Numbered from the stretch's first letter, positions 1-10,205 are shown. The stretch: 64,000 nucleotides of DNA from Lysinibacillus antri (GCF_003977595.1 NZ_RYYR01000006.1:110718-174717), one strand, 5' to 3'. Numbers and translations are program-made. The notes: generated by a model from the letters alone, not told the origin.

Positions 1-1
1 G

Positions 2-673
2 TTATGGATAGCAGAAGGTGTAAAAAAGACTGGTATTAACGAGGTGCTTGATTTAGCTCGTGAGCGCGGAGTCCTTGTTCAGTTTGTACCTAAGAAAAAA
101 GTAGACCAATTATCCGATGCCAATCATCAAGGGATTGTTGCATCTGTTGCGGCTTATAAATATGCGGAACTAGATGATTTATTTCATGCGGCAAAAGAAA
201 AAAGTGAAGATCCGTTCTTCCTTGTATTAGATGAATTAGAAGATCCTCATAATCTAGGTTCAATTATGCGTACAGCAGATGCGATTGGAGTGCACGGTAT
301 TATTATTCCGAAGCGTCGCGCGGTAGGATTAACAGCCGTTGTTGCAAAAGCATCAACTGGAGCAATTGAACATGTGCCCGTTGTTCGCGTTACAAATTTG
401 GCACAGACGATCGATGAGCTAAAGGAACGAGGTATATGGATTGCCGGAACAGATGCGAAGGGCTCTGTAGATTATCGGAAAATGGACGCCACTTTACCAC
501 TTGCAATTATTATAGGAAGTGAAGGTAAGGGAATGAGCAGACTGTTAAAAGAAAAATGCGATTTTCTCTATCACTTGCCAATGGTGGGCCATGTTACTTC
601 TTTAAATGCATCGGTAGCGGCAGCGCTATTAATGTATGAGGTATACAGAAAACGTCATGAAAAGAATGAGTAA
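2..673 (+). CDS. rlmB: 23S rRNA (guanosine-2'-O-)-methyltransferase RlmB, 5'-truncated by the window
   Basis: SPOUT-class methyltransferase that 2'-O-methylates a guanosine (G2251 in E. coli numbering) of 23S rRNA. The frame is open from base 2 and reads [11 protein letters not shown] before any start codon, so the gene begins outside the window and about 25 residues are missing. The three SpoU motifs are visible: [20 protein letters not shown] (SAM-binding knot) and [13 protein letters not shown] near the C-terminus. It ends 2 nt before the rae1 start, matching the yacO-yacP arrangement of B. subtilis. Identity is firm; only the start lies outside. Confidence 0.96.
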   Translation, partial: LWIAEGVKKTGINEVLDLARERGVLVQFVPKKKVDQLSDANHQGIVASVAAYKYAELDDLFHAAKEKSEDPFFLVLDELEDPHNLGSIMRTADAIGVHGIIIPKRRAVGLTAVVAKASTGAIEHVPVVRVTNLAQTIDELKERGIWIAGTDAKGSVDYRKMDATLPLAIIIGSEGKGMSRLLKEKCDFLYHLPMVGHVTSLNASVAAALLMYEVYRKRHEKNE

Positions 674-675
674 TC

Positions 676-1188
676 ATGCAAACAATTTTAATTGTTGATG
701 GCTACAACATGATTGGGTCTTGGAAAGATTTACGCTCTTTACGAGACACAAATTTTGAGGAAGCCCGCAATCGCTTGCTAGACCATATGGCTGAATTAAA
801 GGCTTCTATGGGTTGGCGAGTGATTGTTGTATTTGATGCACACCTAGTTCCGGGAGTTCAGCAGACATATGTTCAAAATGGTGTAGAAATCATTTATACT
901 AGAAAAAACGAAACCGCAGATGAACGAATAGAAAAGTTAACGACGGAACTAAAGGGTAGAAAAATACAAATCTATGTAGCTACTTCGGATATGACTGAAC
1001 AAAATGTAATCTTTGGTCAAGGTGCCCTTCGAAAATCAGCTCGTGAACTAGAAATAGAAATGCAAATAATAAAATCAAATATTTCACAAGAAGTTAAAAC
1101 CACACATAAAGAGAAGCCGAAATCTAGAATTCAATTATCTAAAGATGTAGAACTAGCTTTTGAGAAATGGAGAAGGGGTTTGAAATAA
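676..1188 (+). CDS. rae1: Ribosome A-site mRNA endonuclease Rae1 (YacP, NYN/PIN fold)
   Basis: Endoribonuclease of the NYN (PIN-like) family. The B. subtilis orthologue enters the ribosomal A site and cleaves certain mRNAs during translation. Length is 170 aa, the same as YacP. The acidic residues expected of the metal site are present: ILIVDGYNMIG near the N-terminus, VVFDAH, TADERIE and the ATSDMTEQ segment. It is coupled to rlmB (2-nt gap) and sits just before sigH as in other Bacillales. The basic C-terminal tail (KPKSRIQLSK) would suit RNA or ribosome contact, which is an inference. Confidence 0.95.
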   Translation: MQTILIVDGYNMIGSWKDLRSLRDTNFEEARNRLLDHMAELKASMGWRVIVVFDAHLVPGVQQTYVQNGVEIIYTRKNETADERIEKLTTELKGRKIQIYVATSDMTEQNVIFGQGALRKSARELEIEMQIIKSNISQEVKTTHKEKPKSRIQLSKDVELAFEKWRRGLK

Positions 1189-1192
1189 CTAT

Positions 1193-1222
1193 TTGACCTA
1201 TATTTTCCAATTCCGTTATACT
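1193..1222 (+). promoter_or_regulatory. Candidate sigma-A promoter of sigH
   Basis: TTGACC at 1193-1198, an 18-nt spacer, then TATACT at 1217-1222, 35 nt before the sigH start. Inferred from match quality and position only. Confidence 0.6.
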
Positions 1223-1256
1223 GTTCCTAATATACAACATAAAAAGGCGTACTGGG

Positions 1257-1916
1257 GTGAGGCCGTTGCTTAGTAGTATTCAAACACAGGTGTTACAACG
1301 TTTTGAAGATCTTACAGATGAACAAGTTGTTGAACTAGTCCATCAAGGTAATACGGAAGCATTAGATTATTTAATAACGAAATATCGATTGTTCGTTAAA
1401 GCGAAGGCGCGCTCATACTTTTTAATCGGTGCAGATAAAGAAGATATTGTGCAAGAAGGAATGATAGGTTTATATAAAGCGATAAGAGATTTCAAAGGGG
1501 ACAAGCTCTCGTCATTCCGTGCTTTCGCGGAGCTTTGTATAACGCGCCAAATCATTACGGCAATAAAAACTGCGACCAGGCAAAAACATATTCCGCTAAA
1601 TTCATATGTTTCTCTCGATAAACCTATTTATGATGAAGAATCCGATCGAACATTAATGGATGTCATCACAAGTACTGAGTCAGAAGATCCAGAGCACTTA
1701 ATGATTAATCGGGAGGAATACTCGCATTTAGAGGGAAAAATTAGTGAGATTTTAAGTGAGTTAGAACAACAAGTATTGGCACTATATTTGGATGGACAAT
1801 CTTATAATGAAATTTCAGAAGAGTTAAACCGTCATGTGAAGTCGATTGATAATGCCCTTCAACGTGTAAAACGCAAATTAGAACGACATCTAGAAATTGG
1901 AGAAATGGTGAAGTGA
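1257..1916 (+). CDS. sigH: RNA polymerase sigma-H factor (early stationary phase/sporulation)
   Basis: Sigma-70 family factor that in Bacillus transcribes transition-state and early sporulation genes such as spo0A and spoIIA. 219 aa against 218 in B. subtilis. Region 2 is near identical to the family (ALDYLITKYR, EDIVQEGMIGLYKAIRDF, FAELCITRQIITAIKTATRQ), and region 4 carries the HTH (QSYNEISEELNRHVKSIDNALQRVKRKLE). Start GTG at 1257 is the best length match but has a weak SD; a TTG at 1266 lies too close to the GGGGTGAGG stretch. Its presence is strong evidence for a sporulating host. Confidence 0.97.
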   Translation: MRPLLSSIQTQVLQRFEDLTDEQVVELVHQGNTEALDYLITKYRLFVKAKARSYFLIGADKEDIVQEGMIGLYKAIRDFKGDKLSSFRAFAELCITRQIITAIKTATRQKHIPLNSYVSLDKPIYDEESDRTLMDVITSTESEDPEHLMINREEYSHLEGKISEILSELEQQVLALYLDGQSYNEISEELNRHVKSIDNALQRVKRKLERHLEIGEMVK

Positions 1917-1929
1917 TGACTGTCACTTG

Positions 1930-1958
1930 TTGACATCATTCTTTTTAGGTGTTAGTCT
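1930..1958 (+). promoter_or_regulatory. Candidate sigma-A promoter for rpmG-secE
   Basis: TTGACA at 1930-1935, 17-nt spacer, TAGTCT at 1953-1958, 36 nt upstream of rpmG. The -35 is perfect and the -10 weaker. Assigned from sequence only. Confidence 0.5.
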
Positions 1959-1993
1959 TTAAAAGACAAAATGCCTAGTTAGGTGGATTTAAT

Positions 1994-2140
1994 ATGGCTA
2001 GAAAAGTTGCTTTAAGTTGCGAAAAATGTGGTAATCGAAACTATTCTGTCCCAGAAAAGGCGAATTCTTCAGAGCGATTAGAGTTTAAAAAATATTGCTC
2101 GCATTGCAACGAACATACTGTGCATAAGCAAACTAAATGA
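1994..2140 (+). CDS. rpmG: 50S ribosomal protein L33 (zinc-ribbon form)
   Basis: Small 48-aa large-subunit protein. ATG at 1994 follows an AGGTGG SD. Four cysteines in two CxxC pairs (C9/C12 and C35/C38) make this the zinc-binding 'C+' form; many Firmicutes also carry a zinc-free paralogue that replaces it under zinc starvation. It lies between sigH and secE exactly as rpmGB does in B. subtilis. Residues read MARKVALSCEKCGNRNY at the start. Confidence 0.95.
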   Translation: MARKVALSCEKCGNRNYSVPEKANSSERLEFKKYCSHCNEHTVHKQTK

Positions 2141-2200
2141 ATTTACTTAATTTTTAGATTGAAACATAGAATAGATGATTTGTTCGGAGGTTAAGCTAGA

Positions 2201-2386
2201 ATGGGCAAGATTAAACATTTTCTGTCAGACGTAATGTCAGAAATGAGAAAGACAAGCTGGCCAAAAGGTAAAGAACTTACAAAATATACCGTGGTAGTAG
2301 TTACAACTGTTATATTTATGGCGATATTTTTTGTGTTAGTTGACTTAGGCATTTCAGAACTGTTCCGTCTATATTTAGACTCGTAA
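2201..2386 (+). CDS. secE: Preprotein translocase subunit SecE
   Basis: Small essential subunit of the SecYEG channel that clamps SecY in the membrane. 61 aa, the short single-span form usual in Gram-positives: an amphipathic N-terminal helix with the conserved MRKTSWPKGKEL motif (about residues 13-24), then one membrane segment (YTVVVVTTVIFMAIFFVLV). A terminator follows, separating it from nusG. Confidence 0.95.
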   Translation: MGKIKHFLSDVMSEMRKTSWPKGKELTKYTVVVVTTVIFMAIFFVLVDLGISELFRLYLDS

Positions 2387-2416
2387 TTGTATGTAATGTT
2401 AATATCTTTGAAAATA

Positions 2417-2444
2417 GCCCGTTTTAAAATTCACGGGTTTTTTT
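2417..2444 (+). terminator. Intrinsic terminator after secE
   Basis: A GCCCGT/ACGGG stem with an AT-rich loop is followed by seven T residues (2438-2444). It would end or attenuate the rpmG-secE transcript before nusG. Confidence 0.7.
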
Positions 2445-2562
2445 CATTTGTCTTCTTTTATAAAAATGTGATAAATCTAGAGGATATCAATGACCTTTTT
2501 GTAGAAAAGAAAGATGATTTTCGCTAGCACCTAAGTGATAAATGGAGGAGGGACGGACGAAT

Positions 2563-3114
2563 TTGTCCGAAAATATTATGGAGAAAAGATGGTATGTAGT
2601 TCATACTTATTCAGGATATGAGAATCGCGTAAAAGCAAATCTTGAAAAGCGCGTTGAAACAATGGGGATGCAAGATAACATTTTCCGTGTAATCGTTCCT
2701 GAACATGAAGAAACAGATTTAAAAGATGGAAAAAAACGTACGGTAATGCGAAAAGTATTCCCGGGGTATGTTTTAGTAGAGATGATTTTAACAGATGAAT
2801 CATGGTATGTGGTTCGTAATACGCCTGGAGTTACAGGATTTATCGGTTCATCAGGTGGAGGGGCAAAACCAACACCGTTATTACCAGAAGAGGTAGAGCG
2901 TCTGTTACGACAAATGGGTATTGATAAGAAAACAGTTGGCGAAATGGATGTAACGGTAGGCGAAGTAGTAGAAGTGTTAGAAGGCCCGTTTGCACACTTC
3001 CAAGGTAAGGTAGAAGAAGTCGATATAGATAAAGGTAAAGTGAAAGTAAGTATTGATATGTTCGGTCGTGAAACGAAGATGGAATTAGATTTTGAACAGA
3101 TCCAAAAAATCTAA
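2563..3114 (+). CDS. nusG: Transcription termination/antitermination factor NusG
   Basis: RNA-polymerase-associated elongation factor that in Bacillus also promotes sequence-specific pausing. NGN domain (WYVVHTYSGYENRVKANLEKRV through VVRNTPGVTGF), then the KOW motif (VGEVVEVLEGPFAHFQGKVEEVD). The SD GGAGGAGGGA (2545-2554) fits TTG at 2563, giving 183 aa. An ATG at 2542 overlaps the SD itself and is unlikely. An internal ATG at 2578 would give MEKRWYVV, the usual family N-terminus, so 2563 and 2578 are the two real candidates. Confidence 0.95.
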   Translation: MSENIMEKRWYVVHTYSGYENRVKANLEKRVETMGMQDNIFRVIVPEHEETDLKDGKKRTVMRKVFPGYVLVEMILTDESWYVVRNTPGVTGFIGSSGGGAKPTPLLPEEVERLLRQMGIDKKTVGEMDVTVGEVVEVLEGPFAHFQGKVEEVDIDKGKVKVSIDMFGRETKMELDFEQIQKI

Positions 3115-3127
3115 TTTATATTTATGC

Positions 3128-3156
3128 TTGCGTATCTAAATTAAAAGTGATATTAT
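3128..3156 (+). promoter_or_regulatory. Candidate promoter of the rplK-rplA operon
   Basis: TTGCGT at 3128-3133, 17-nt spacer, TATTAT at 3151-3156. It leaves an untranslated leader of about 130 nt before rplK, long enough for autogenous control by L1 or L11. Confidence 0.55.
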
Positions 3157-3294
3157 TTCATAGGTCAGACTGTAAATAGACGGTTTGTCATATAAAGTTA
3201 ATTTTTTAATGTTATCGGCAAATAGCTGACAGACAGATATTGAGTGGGAGGGGCAACCCAATTACCACATCACGGACTTAAGGAGGTGTGTCTC

Positions 3295-3720
3295 GTGGCT
3301 AAAAAAGTTATTAAAATCGTAAAACTTCAAATCCCTGCTGGTAAAGCTAATCCAGCTCCACCGGTTGGTCCTGCATTAGGTCAAGCAGGTGTTAATATCA
3401 TGGGATTCTGTAAGGAGTTCAACGCTCGTACTGCTGATCAAGCTGGTTTAATCATTCCAGTTGAAATCTCAGTTTTCGAGGACCGTTCATTTACTTTCAT
3501 TACAAAAACTCCACCTGCAGCAGTGTTACTTAAAGTAGCAGCAGGTATCCAATCTGGATCAGGTGAACCAAACCGTAAAAAAGTTGCAACGGTTAAACGT
3601 GATAAAGTTCGCGAAATTGCTGAACAAAAAATGCCAGACCTAAACGCTGCATCAGTTGAAGCAGCTATGGCGATGGTTGAAGGTACAGCACGAAGCATGG
3701 GTATTACGATCGAAGACTAA
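3295..3720 (+). CDS. rplK: 50S ribosomal protein L11
   Basis: Forms the GTPase-associated centre with L10-L7/L12; its N-terminal domain is the thiostrepton/micrococcin site. GTG at 3295 follows AGGAGGTGTG and gives 141 aa, the family length; an upstream in-frame start at 3244 precedes the SD. Conserved [20 protein letters not shown] and the C-terminal RNA-binding domain are intact. First gene of the L11-L1 unit. Confidence 0.97.
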   Translation: MAKKVIKIVKLQIPAGKANPAPPVGPALGQAGVNIMGFCKEFNARTADQAGLIIPVEISVFEDRSFTFITKTPPAAVLLKVAAGIQSGSGEPNRKKVATVKRDKVREIAEQKMPDLNAASVEAAMAMVEGTARSMGITIED

Positions 3721-3756
3721 TTCCCATTTTACTTGATGATGATGTTTTTGTTTTTT

Positions 3757-3794
3757 GGAGGTTGCGGAATGTTCTTAGTGAACTCGCAACCTCT
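3757..3794 (+). promoter_or_regulatory. Hairpin in the rplK-rplA intergenic region
   Basis: GAGGTTGCG (3758-3766) pairs perfectly with CGCAACCTC (3785-3793), and an inner GTTC/GAAC pair (3771-3774/3780-3783) extends it. No T-run follows, so it is not a classical terminator. L1 is known to bind its own mRNA in other bacteria; whether this hairpin is such a site is an inference. Confidence 0.55.
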
Positions 3795-3844
3795 ATTCGT
3801 GGGAGGAATATCCGCTATAACCACAATCAAGGAGGAAAATTATA

Positions 3845-4540
3845 ATGGCTAAAAAAGGTAAAAGACTGCAAGATGCAGCAAAATTAGTTGACCGTTCAAA
3901 AGTATATGCTGCTGAAGAAGCAATTGCTTTAGCAAAACAAACAAGCACAGTGAACTTCGACGCAACTGTTGAAGTAGCATTCAAACTTGGAATCGACACT
4001 CGTAAAAACGACCAACAAATCCGTGGAGCTGTAGTACTTCCAAACGGTACTGGTAAAACTCAACGTGTGTTAGTATTCGCTAAAGGTGAAAAACTTAAAG
4101 AAGCAGAAGCTGCAGGTGCAGACTATGTAGGTGATGCAGAATACATCGCGAAAATCCAACAAGGTTGGTTCGATTTTGATGTAATCGTTGCAACTCCAGA
4201 CATGATGGGTGAAGTTGGTAAACTTGGTCGTGTATTAGGACCTAAAGGTTTAATGCCAAACCCTAAAACTGGTACTGTAACTTTTGACGTTACTAAAGCG
4301 ATCGAAGAAATCAAAGCTGGTAAAGTAGAATACCGTGCTGACAAAGCTGGTATCATCCACGCTCCTATCGGTAAAGTTTCTTTCGACAACGAAAAATTAG
4401 TAGAAAACTTCAACACTGTATTTGAAGTTGTTCAAAAAGCTAAACCAGCTGCTGCAAAAGGTACTTACATGAAATCAGTAAACGTTACAACAACAATGGG
4501 ACCATCAGTGAAAATTGATGTTGCTAGCGTTAAATTATAA
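3845..4540 (+). CDS. rplA: 50S ribosomal protein L1
   Basis: Large-subunit protein of the mobile L1 stalk, involved in E-site tRNA release, and commonly a translational repressor of its own operon. 231 aa, full length. The conserved [19 protein letters not shown] signature lies near residue 130. Preceded by an AAGGAGGAAAA SD. Codon use is strongly optimised, as expected for ribosomal genes. Confidence 0.97.
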   Translation: MAKKGKRLQDAAKLVDRSKVYAAEEAIALAKQTSTVNFDATVEVAFKLGIDTRKNDQQIRGAVVLPNGTGKTQRVLVFAKGEKLKEAEAAGADYVGDAEYIAKIQQGWFDFDVIVATPDMMGEVGKLGRVLGPKGLMPNPKTGTVTFDVTKAIEEIKAGKVEYRADKAGIIHAPIGKVSFDNEKLVENFNTVFEVVQKAKPAAAKGTYMKSVNVTTTMGPSVKIDVASVKL

Positions 4541-4561
4541 ATTTTAATATAAATAAATGTG

Positions 4562-4590
4562 TTGACAACGACCTTCGTTATTGATATGAT
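4562..4590 (+). promoter_or_regulatory. Sigma-A promoter of rplJ-rplL
   Basis: Consensus TTGACA (4562-4567), exact 17-nt spacer, TATGAT (4585-4590). It lies about 190 nt upstream of rplJ, just before the leader described next. One of the best promoter matches in the window. Confidence 0.75.
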
Positions 4591-4611
4591 GATTGTCGTT
4601 GTGAATATCCA

Positions 4612-4738
4612 TTTGTACCGTAGACAGTAGGAGTGCTTGCACTTAATAATCCTACCGAGGACATCGAAATCGGATTCTTTTTGAGATGATGAATTTTCCA
4701 GCCTCTAGTCTATTGTTATAACTAGAGGCTTTTCTTTT
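4612..4738 (+). promoter_or_regulatory. L10 leader with terminator-like attenuator
   Basis: The region before rplJ contains the GTAGACAGTAGGAGTGC...AATCCTACCGAGGAC stretch typical of the Firmicute ribosomal L10 leader, which binds L10(L7/L12)4 for autogenous control. It ends in a clear intrinsic terminator: GCCTCTAGT (4701-4709) pairs with ACTAGAGGC (4721-4729), followed by a T-rich run. Leader identity rests on recall of the family, not a covariance search. Confidence 0.75.
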
Positions 4739-4777
4739 GTCGGTATAAATGACCCATTCTAATAGGAGGTGTCAAAC

Positions 4778-5281
4778 ATGAGCGTTAGTGCAATTGAAAC
4801 TAAAAAAGTTCAAGTACAAGAAATCGCTGAGAAATTCCAAGGTGCTGCTTCTGTAGTAGTTGTGGATTACCGCGGTTTAACTGTAGCCCAAGTTACAGAA
4901 CTTCGTAAACAACTTCGTGAAGCTGGTGTTGAGTTCAAAGTTTACAAAAACAGTTTAACTCGTCGTGCGGCTGAAATCGCTGGTGTTGAAGGGATTAACG
5001 AATTTTTAACTGGACCAAACGCGGTTGCTTTCTCGAAAGAAGACGTAATTGCTCCAGCGAAAATCGTTAACGAATTCGCTAAAAAGAACGAGGCTCTTGA
5101 AATCAAAGCTGGTATCGTCGAAGGGAATATTTCTTCAGCTGATGATATTAAAGCACTTGCAGAACTTCCATCACGCGAAGGTCTACTTTCAATGCTTTTA
5201 TCAGTACTTCAAGCTCCAGTGCGAAACTTCGCACTTGCAACAAAAGCTGTTGCAGAACAAAAAGAAGAACAAGGCGCTTAA
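4778..5281 (+). CDS. rplJ: 50S ribosomal protein L10
   Basis: Anchors the L7/L12 stalk to the 23S rRNA GTPase centre and represses its own operon through the leader. ATG at 4778 follows AGGAGGT with 7-nt spacing and gives 167 aa; an in-frame GTG at 4769 overlaps the SD and is rejected. Conserved [21 protein letters not shown] and the [12 protein letters not shown] segment are present. The C-terminal helix carries the L7/L12 dimer sites. Confidence 0.97.
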   Translation: MSVSAIETKKVQVQEIAEKFQGAASVVVVDYRGLTVAQVTELRKQLREAGVEFKVYKNSLTRRAAEIAGVEGINEFLTGPNAVAFSKEDVIAPAKIVNEFAKKNEALEIKAGIVEGNISSADDIKALAELPSREGLLSMLLSVLQAPVRNFALATKAVAEQKEEQGA

Positions 5282-5359
5282 TTGTTGCTTAAACTTCAAC
5301 AAACAATTCGGCCAAGTAGGCTAAAAATAAACTAATATCCAATATAGGAGGAAAATAAA

Positions 5360-5719
5360 ATGAACAAAGATCAAATCTTAGAAGCTATCAAAGCTATGAC
5401 AGTTCTTGAATTAAACGACTTAGTAAAAGCAATCGAAGAAGAGTTTGGTGTAACAGCTGCTGCTCCTGTAGCAGTAGTAGGTGGCGGTGCAGCTGCTGTT
5501 GAAGAAAAAACTGAATTCGACGTAGTACTAGCATCTGCTGGTGACCAAAAAATCAAAGTAATCAAAGTGGTACGTGAACTTACTGGTCTTGGCTTAAAAG
5601 AAGCTAAAGAAGTAGTAGATAACGCTCCAAAAGCTCTTAAAGAAGGTATTTCTAAAGAAGAAGCAGAAGAATTAAAAGCTAAACTTGAAGAAGTTGGCGC
5701 TAACGTAGAAGTTAAGTAA
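5360..5719 (+). CDS. rplL: 50S ribosomal protein L7/L12
   Basis: Multi-copy stalk protein that recruits and activates translational GTPases. 119 aa: N-terminal dimerization helices, an Ala/Val/Gly-rich hinge ([17 protein letters not shown]), and the C-terminal factor-binding domain ([27 protein letters not shown]). Followed by a terminator, closing the rplJL unit. Confidence 0.97.
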   Translation: MNKDQILEAIKAMTVLELNDLVKAIEEEFGVTAAAPVAVVGGGAAAVEEKTEFDVVLASAGDQKIKVIKVVRELTGLGLKEAKEVVDNAPKALKEGISKEEAEELKAKLEEVGANVEVK

Positions 5720-5750
5720 TTATTACTTACACTACAGTTCAATAAATAAA

Positions 5751-5782
5751 GAAAGCTCGTCTATTTTGACGGGCTTTCTTCA
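5751..5782 (+). terminator. Terminator after rplL
   Basis: GAAAGCTCGTC (5751-5761) pairs with GACGGGCTTTC (5768-5778) through one wobble, followed by a short T-rich stretch before the methyltransferase gene. Confidence 0.7.
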
Positions 5783-5804
5783 TTTCTTTGAGGAGGGCAT
5801 GTAG

Positions 5805-6407
5805 ATGTCTGAACATTATTATTCAAAGAAGCCTCAAACTGAAAGTAAACCACGTCAATGGAGATTCACACTACGAGGGTCTTCGTTTTTATTTGAAACG
5901 GATACGGGTGTGTTTAGTAAAAGCGAAGTAGATTTTGGATCCCGTGTTTTAATTGAAACATTTGAGTTGCCATCAGTAGATGGGGCGATATTAGATGTAG
6001 GTTGCGGCTATGGTCCAATTGGGTTATCACTTGCGAAACAATATCCAGAACGACTTATTTGTATGATGGATATTAATGAACGAGCAGTGTCCCTCGCCAG
6101 TAAAAACGCACAATTAAACGGAATTCAAAATGTACGTATTTTTGAAAGTGATGGTGTAGATGAAGTTGATGCTGAATTGCAAATTGCAGCAATATTAACA
6201 AATCCGCCTATTCGCGCAGGAAAAGACACTGTTTTTAAGTTTTATGATGGAGCTTATAACAGACTAGCAGATGGTGGAGAGTTGTGGGTTGTAATACAGA
6301 AGAAGCAAGGTGCGCCGTCGACAGTAAATCATTTAGAAGAAAACTTTGCAGAAGTGGACGTTGTTGAAAAGAAAAAGGGTTATTGGATTATACGTGCGAA
6401 AAAATAA
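5805..6407 (+). CDS. Class I SAM-dependent methyltransferase (YbxB/RsmC-like)
   Basis: Resembles B. subtilis YbxB and the catalytic half of RsmC, the 16S rRNA m2G1207 methyltransferase. 200 aa. SAM motif I is LDVGCGYGPIGLSLA (about residues 64-78), the acidic motif II loop is MMDINERA, and the NPPxRAGK motif typical of N2-guanine rRNA methylases is seen as TNPPIRAGK (about 129-136). It lies between rplL and rpoB as in other Bacilli. The rRNA target is inferred from the family; the exact nucleotide is not shown by sequence. Confidence 0.88.
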   Translation: MSEHYYSKKPQTESKPRQWRFTLRGSSFLFETDTGVFSKSEVDFGSRVLIETFELPSVDGAILDVGCGYGPIGLSLAKQYPERLICMMDINERAVSLASKNAQLNGIQNVRIFESDGVDEVDAELQIAAILTNPPIRAGKDTVFKFYDGAYNRLADGGELWVVIQKKQGAPSTVNHLEENFAEVDVVEKKKGYWIIRAKK

Positions 6408-6428
6408 TCAACATGTATAATTATTGAC

Positions 6429-6457
6429 TTGACAAAACGGCTATGATAACATAATAA
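6429..6457 (+). promoter_or_regulatory. Sigma-A promoter of rpoBC
   Basis: TTGACA (6429-6434), 17-nt spacer, TAATAA (6452-6457). It precedes a leader of about 190 nt before rpoB. The leader holds a GTTTTCTTTT-type pyrimidine stretch but no convincing long hairpin. Confidence 0.65.
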
Positions 6458-6656
6458 AATGCAAAAATATTATTTTGTGGGAGTTTGCCCAATTGTATGC
6501 AACTGTTATTGTGTGGGTATACTTTCCATGAATAAGTTTAGTTTAACCGAAAATGACGTCTAAGAAAAGACTCGTTTTCTTTTTGTCTTTCGAAATCATA
6601 CACTATTTAGTTGGTTTTGCAAAGACCTATTATCGCTTTAATGAGGGGTGAATGAG

Positions 6657-9600
6657 TTGACAGGTCAACTAGTTCAGTACGGACAACACCGCCAGCGTAG
6701 AAGCTTTGCGCGTATTAAAGAGGTGCTGGAGCTTCCGAATTTAATTGAAATTCAAACAGCATCTTACGAGTGGTTCCTTGAAGAAGGGTTGCGTGAGATG
6801 TTCCGCGACATTTCTCCAATTGAAGATTTTACAGGTAATCTTTCACTAGAATTCATCGATTATACATTAGGTGATCCGAAGTATGATGTAGATGAATGTA
6901 AAGAGCGTGATGTGACGTATGCAGCTCCATTACGTGTAAAAGTACGTCTTCACAACAAAGAAACAGACGAAGTTAAAGAACAAGATGTCTTTATGGGTGA
7001 TTTCCCACTAATGACTGAAACAGGGACGTTCGTTATTAACGGTGCTGAACGTGTAATCGTTTCACAATTAGTTCGTTCACCAAGTGTATATTACCACGAT
7101 AAAACTGATAAAAACGGTAAAAAAGGTTTTGGAGCAACAGTTATCCCGAACCGTGGTGCATGGTTAGAATATGAAACAGATGCCAAAGACGTGGTTTATG
7201 TTCGTATCGACCGTACACGTAAATTACCTGTTACAGTTTTATTACGTGCTTTAGGCTTTGGTTCAGACTCAGAAATCATAGATATTCTAGGTGATAACGA
7301 GTACTTACGAAACACGCTTGAAAAGGATAATACGGATAGTACTGAAAAGGCACTATTAGAAATCTATGAGCGTCTTCGTCCAGGTGAACCACCTACTGTA
7401 GAAAGTGCGAAAAGTCTGCTATATTCTCGTTTCTTCGACGCTAAGCGCTACGATTTAGCAAACGTAGGACGTTATAAAATGAATAAAAAGCTTCACATTA
7501 AAAATCGTTTGTTTAACCACACGATTGCAGAAACTCTTGTTGATCCAGAAACAGGAGAGATTTTAGTTGAAAAAGGTACAGTATTAGATCGTCGTACACT
7601 TGACCGAATTATTCCGTATTTAGAGAATGGTATCGGCTTCCGCACATTATCACAAGTTGGTGGCGTGTTAGAAGAAGACGTAACAATTCAATCAATTAAA
7701 ATCTACGCACCAAATGATGAAGCGCAAAAAGAAATTAATGTTATTTCAAACGCTTATATCGATGAAGAAGTAAAAAATATTACACCTGCTGATGTGATTG
7801 CTTCTATGTCTTATTTCTTCAACCTATTATATGGCGTTGGAAATACAGATGATATCGATCACTTAGGTAACCGTCGCTTACGTTCTGTAGGTGAATTGTT
7901 ACAAAACCAATTCCGTATTGGATTATCTCGTATGGAACGTGTTGTACGTGAACGTATGTCAATCAATGACACTGCGTCTATTGTACCGCAGCAATTAATT
8001 AATATTCGTCCAGTTATTGCATCAATTAAAGAGTTCTTTGGTAGCTCGCAATTATCGCAATTCATGGACCAAACAAACCCATTAGCAGAATTAACGCACA
8101 AACGTCGTCTTTCTGCATTAGGTCCTGGTGGTTTAACTCGTGAACGTGCTGGTATGGAAGTACGTGACGTTCACTATTCTCACTATGGTCGTATGTGTCC
8201 AATTGAGACTCCAGAGGGTCCAAACATTGGATTAATTAACTCATTATCATCTTATGCAAAAGTAAACAAATTTGGTTTCATTGAAACACCATACCGTAAA
8301 GTGGATCCTGAAACGGGTCAAGTTACAGGGCAAATTGACTACTTAACTGCAGATGAAGAAGATAACTATATCGTAGCTCAAGCAAACTCACCATTAAATC
8401 CAGATGGAACGTTTGCAAACGAAGAAGTTTTAGGTCGTTTCCGTGGAGATAACACAGTTTTCAAAAGAGACCGTGTTGACTATATGGACGTATCACCAAA
8501 ACAAGTAGTATCTGCTGCGACGGCATGTATTCCGTTCTTAGAAAACGATGACTCAAACCGTGCGTTAATGGGAGCGAACATGCAACGTCAAGCGGTTCCT
8601 TTATTAAATCCAGAAGCACCATTTGTTGGTACTGGTATGGAACATGTCGATGCTCGTGATTCAGGGGCGGCAGTAGTAGCAAAACACCATGGTATTGTGG
8701 AACATGTTGAAGCTCGTTCTATCCATGTTCGTCGTATTGAAGAAATCGATGGTAAAGAAGTGAAGGGTGAATTAACGAAATACAAACTTCAAAAATTCAC
8801 TCGTTCAAACCACGGTACTTCTATTAACCAACGTCCAATCGTAAAAGTTGGCGACCGCGTTAAACCAAAAGATATTTTAGCTGATGGTCCTTCTATGGAA
8901 AAAGGTGAACTTGCGTTAGGTCGTAACGTATTAGTTGCCTTCATGACATGGGAAGGTTTCAACTATGAAGATGCTGTAATTATGAACGAACGTCTTGTTA
9001 AAGATGATGTTTATACTTCGGTTCATATTGAAGAATACGAATCAGAATCTCGTGATACAAAGCTAGGACCTGAAGAAATTACTCGTGATATTCCAAACGT
9101 TGGGGAAGATGCTCTTCGTAACTTAGATGATCGCGGTATTATTCGTATCGGTGCTGAAGTTCGTGATGGCGATATTCTAGTAGGGAAAGTAACTCCTAAA
9201 GGAGTAACGGAACTTACTGCAGAAGAACGTCTATTACACGCAATCTTTGGTGAAAAAGCTCGTGAAGTGCGTGATACTTCATTACGTGTACCTCATGGTG
9301 CTGGCGGTATCGTTCTAGATGTAAAAGTCTTCAACCGTGAAGATGGTGATGAATTACCACCAGGCGTTAACCAATTAGTTCGTGTTTATATTGTTCAAAA
9401 ACGTAAAATTCGCGTTGGGGACAAAATGGCCGGACGTCACGGTAACAAAGGGGTAATTTCACGTATCTTACCTGAAGAAGATATGCCATTTATGCCAGAC
9501 GGAACACCAGTTGACATCATGTTAAACCCATTAGGTGTACCATCTCGTATGAATATCGGACAAGTATTAGAGCTTCACTTAGGTATGGCTGCTCGTTATT

Positions 9601-10205
9601 TAGGTCTTCATATGGCAAGTCCAGTATTTGATGGAGCAAACGAAGAAGACGTATGGGAAACAATGGAAGAAGCAGGTATGAACCGTGACGGAAAAACGAT
9701 CCTTTATGATGGTCGTTCGGGTGAACCTTTCGACAACCGTGTTTCTGTTGGGATCATGTACATGATCAAATTAGCCCACATGGTTGACGATAAACTTCAT
9801 GCTCGTTCAACGGGTCCATACTCACTTGTTACGCAACAACCACTTGGAGGGAAAGCTCAATTCGGTGGTCAACGTTTCGGTGAGATGGAAGTTTGGGCAC
9901 TTGAAGCATATGGTGCTGCATATACACTACAAGAAATTTTGACAATTAAATCAGATGATGTTGTTGGTCGTGTAAAAACATATGAAGCGATTGTTAAAGG
10001 TGAAAGTGTACCAGAACCAGGTGTACCAGAATCATTTAAAGTATTAATTAAAGAACTTCAATCATTAGGTTTAGACGTAAAAATGTTAACAATCAATGAC
10101 GAAGAAGTAGAACTTCGTGATCTTGATGACGAAGATGAACTTCAACCAACTGATGCATTAAATATCTTACCTAAAGAAGAAGATGCAGTAGAAACGATCG
10201 AATAA
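6657..10205 (+). CDS. rpoB: DNA-directed RNA polymerase subunit beta
   Basis: Catalytic core subunit of RNA polymerase. TTG at 6657 ([15 protein letters not shown]) matches the TTG start of B. subtilis rpoB; an in-frame GTG at 6648 lies inside the SD AGGGGTG and is rejected. 1182 aa. The rifampicin pocket reads [20 protein letters not shown] with wild-type Q468, D471, H481 and S486, so a rifampicin-sensitive genotype is expected. [19 protein letters not shown] and the C-terminal clamp/switch region are intact. The acidic C-terminal tail is shorter than in B. subtilis. Confidence 0.98.
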   Translation: MTGQLVQYGQHRQRRSFARIKEVLELPNLIEIQTASYEWFLEEGLREMFRDISPIEDFTGNLSLEFIDYTLGDPKYDVDECKERDVTYAAPLRVKVRLHNKETDEVKEQDVFMGDFPLMTETGTFVINGAERVIVSQLVRSPSVYYHDKTDKNGKKGFGATVIPNRGAWLEYETDAKDVVYVRIDRTRKLPVTVLLRALGFGSDSEIIDILGDNEYLRNTLEKDNTDSTEKALLEIYERLRPGEPPTVESAKSLLYSRFFDAKRYDLANVGRYKMNKKLHIKNRLFNHTIAETLVDPETGEILVEKGTVLDRRTLDRIIPYLENGIGFRTLSQVGGVLEEDVTIQSIKIYAPNDEAQKEINVISNAYIDEEVKNITPADVIASMSYFFNLLYGVGNTDDIDHLGNRRLRSVGELLQNQFRIGLSRMERVVRERMSINDTASIVPQQLINIRPVIASIKEFFGSSQLSQFMDQTNPLAELTHKRRLSALGPGGLTRERAGMEVRDVHYSHYGRMCPIETPEGPNIGLINSLSSYAKVNKFGFIETPYRKVDPETGQVTGQIDYLTADEEDNYIVAQANSPLNPDGTFANEEVLGRFRGDNTVFKRDRVDYMDVSPKQVVSAATACIPFLENDDSNRALMGANMQRQAVPLLNPEAPFVGTGMEHVDARDSGAAVVAKHHGIVEHVEARSIHVRRIEEIDGKEVKGELTKYKLQKFTRSNHGTSINQRPIVKVGDRVKPKDILADGPSMEKGELALGRNVLVAFMTWEGFNYEDAVIMNERLVKDDVYTSVHIEEYESESRDTKLGPEEITRDIPNVGEDALRNLDDRGIIRIGAEVRDGDILVGKVTPKGVTELTAEERLLHAIFGEKAREVRDTSLRVPHGAGGIVLDVKVFNREDGDELPPGVNQLVRVYIVQKRKIRVGDKMAGRHGNKGVISRILPEEDMPFMPDGTPVDIMLNPLGVPSRMNIGQVLELHLGMAARYLGLHMASPVFDGANEEDVWETMEEAGMNRDGKTILYDGRSGEPFDNRVSVGIMYMIKLAHMVDDKLHARSTGPYSLVTQQPLGGKAQFGGQRFGEMEVWALEAYGAAYTLQEILTIKSDDVVGRVKTYEAIVKGESVPEPGVPESFKVLIKELQSLGLDVKMLTINDEEVELRDLDDEDELQPTDALNILPKEEDAVETIE

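Noticed and set aside
5049..5324. 91-codon open frame inside rplJ in another frame
   Set aside because: A shadow of the highly expressed rplJ gene with no SD and no recognisable product.
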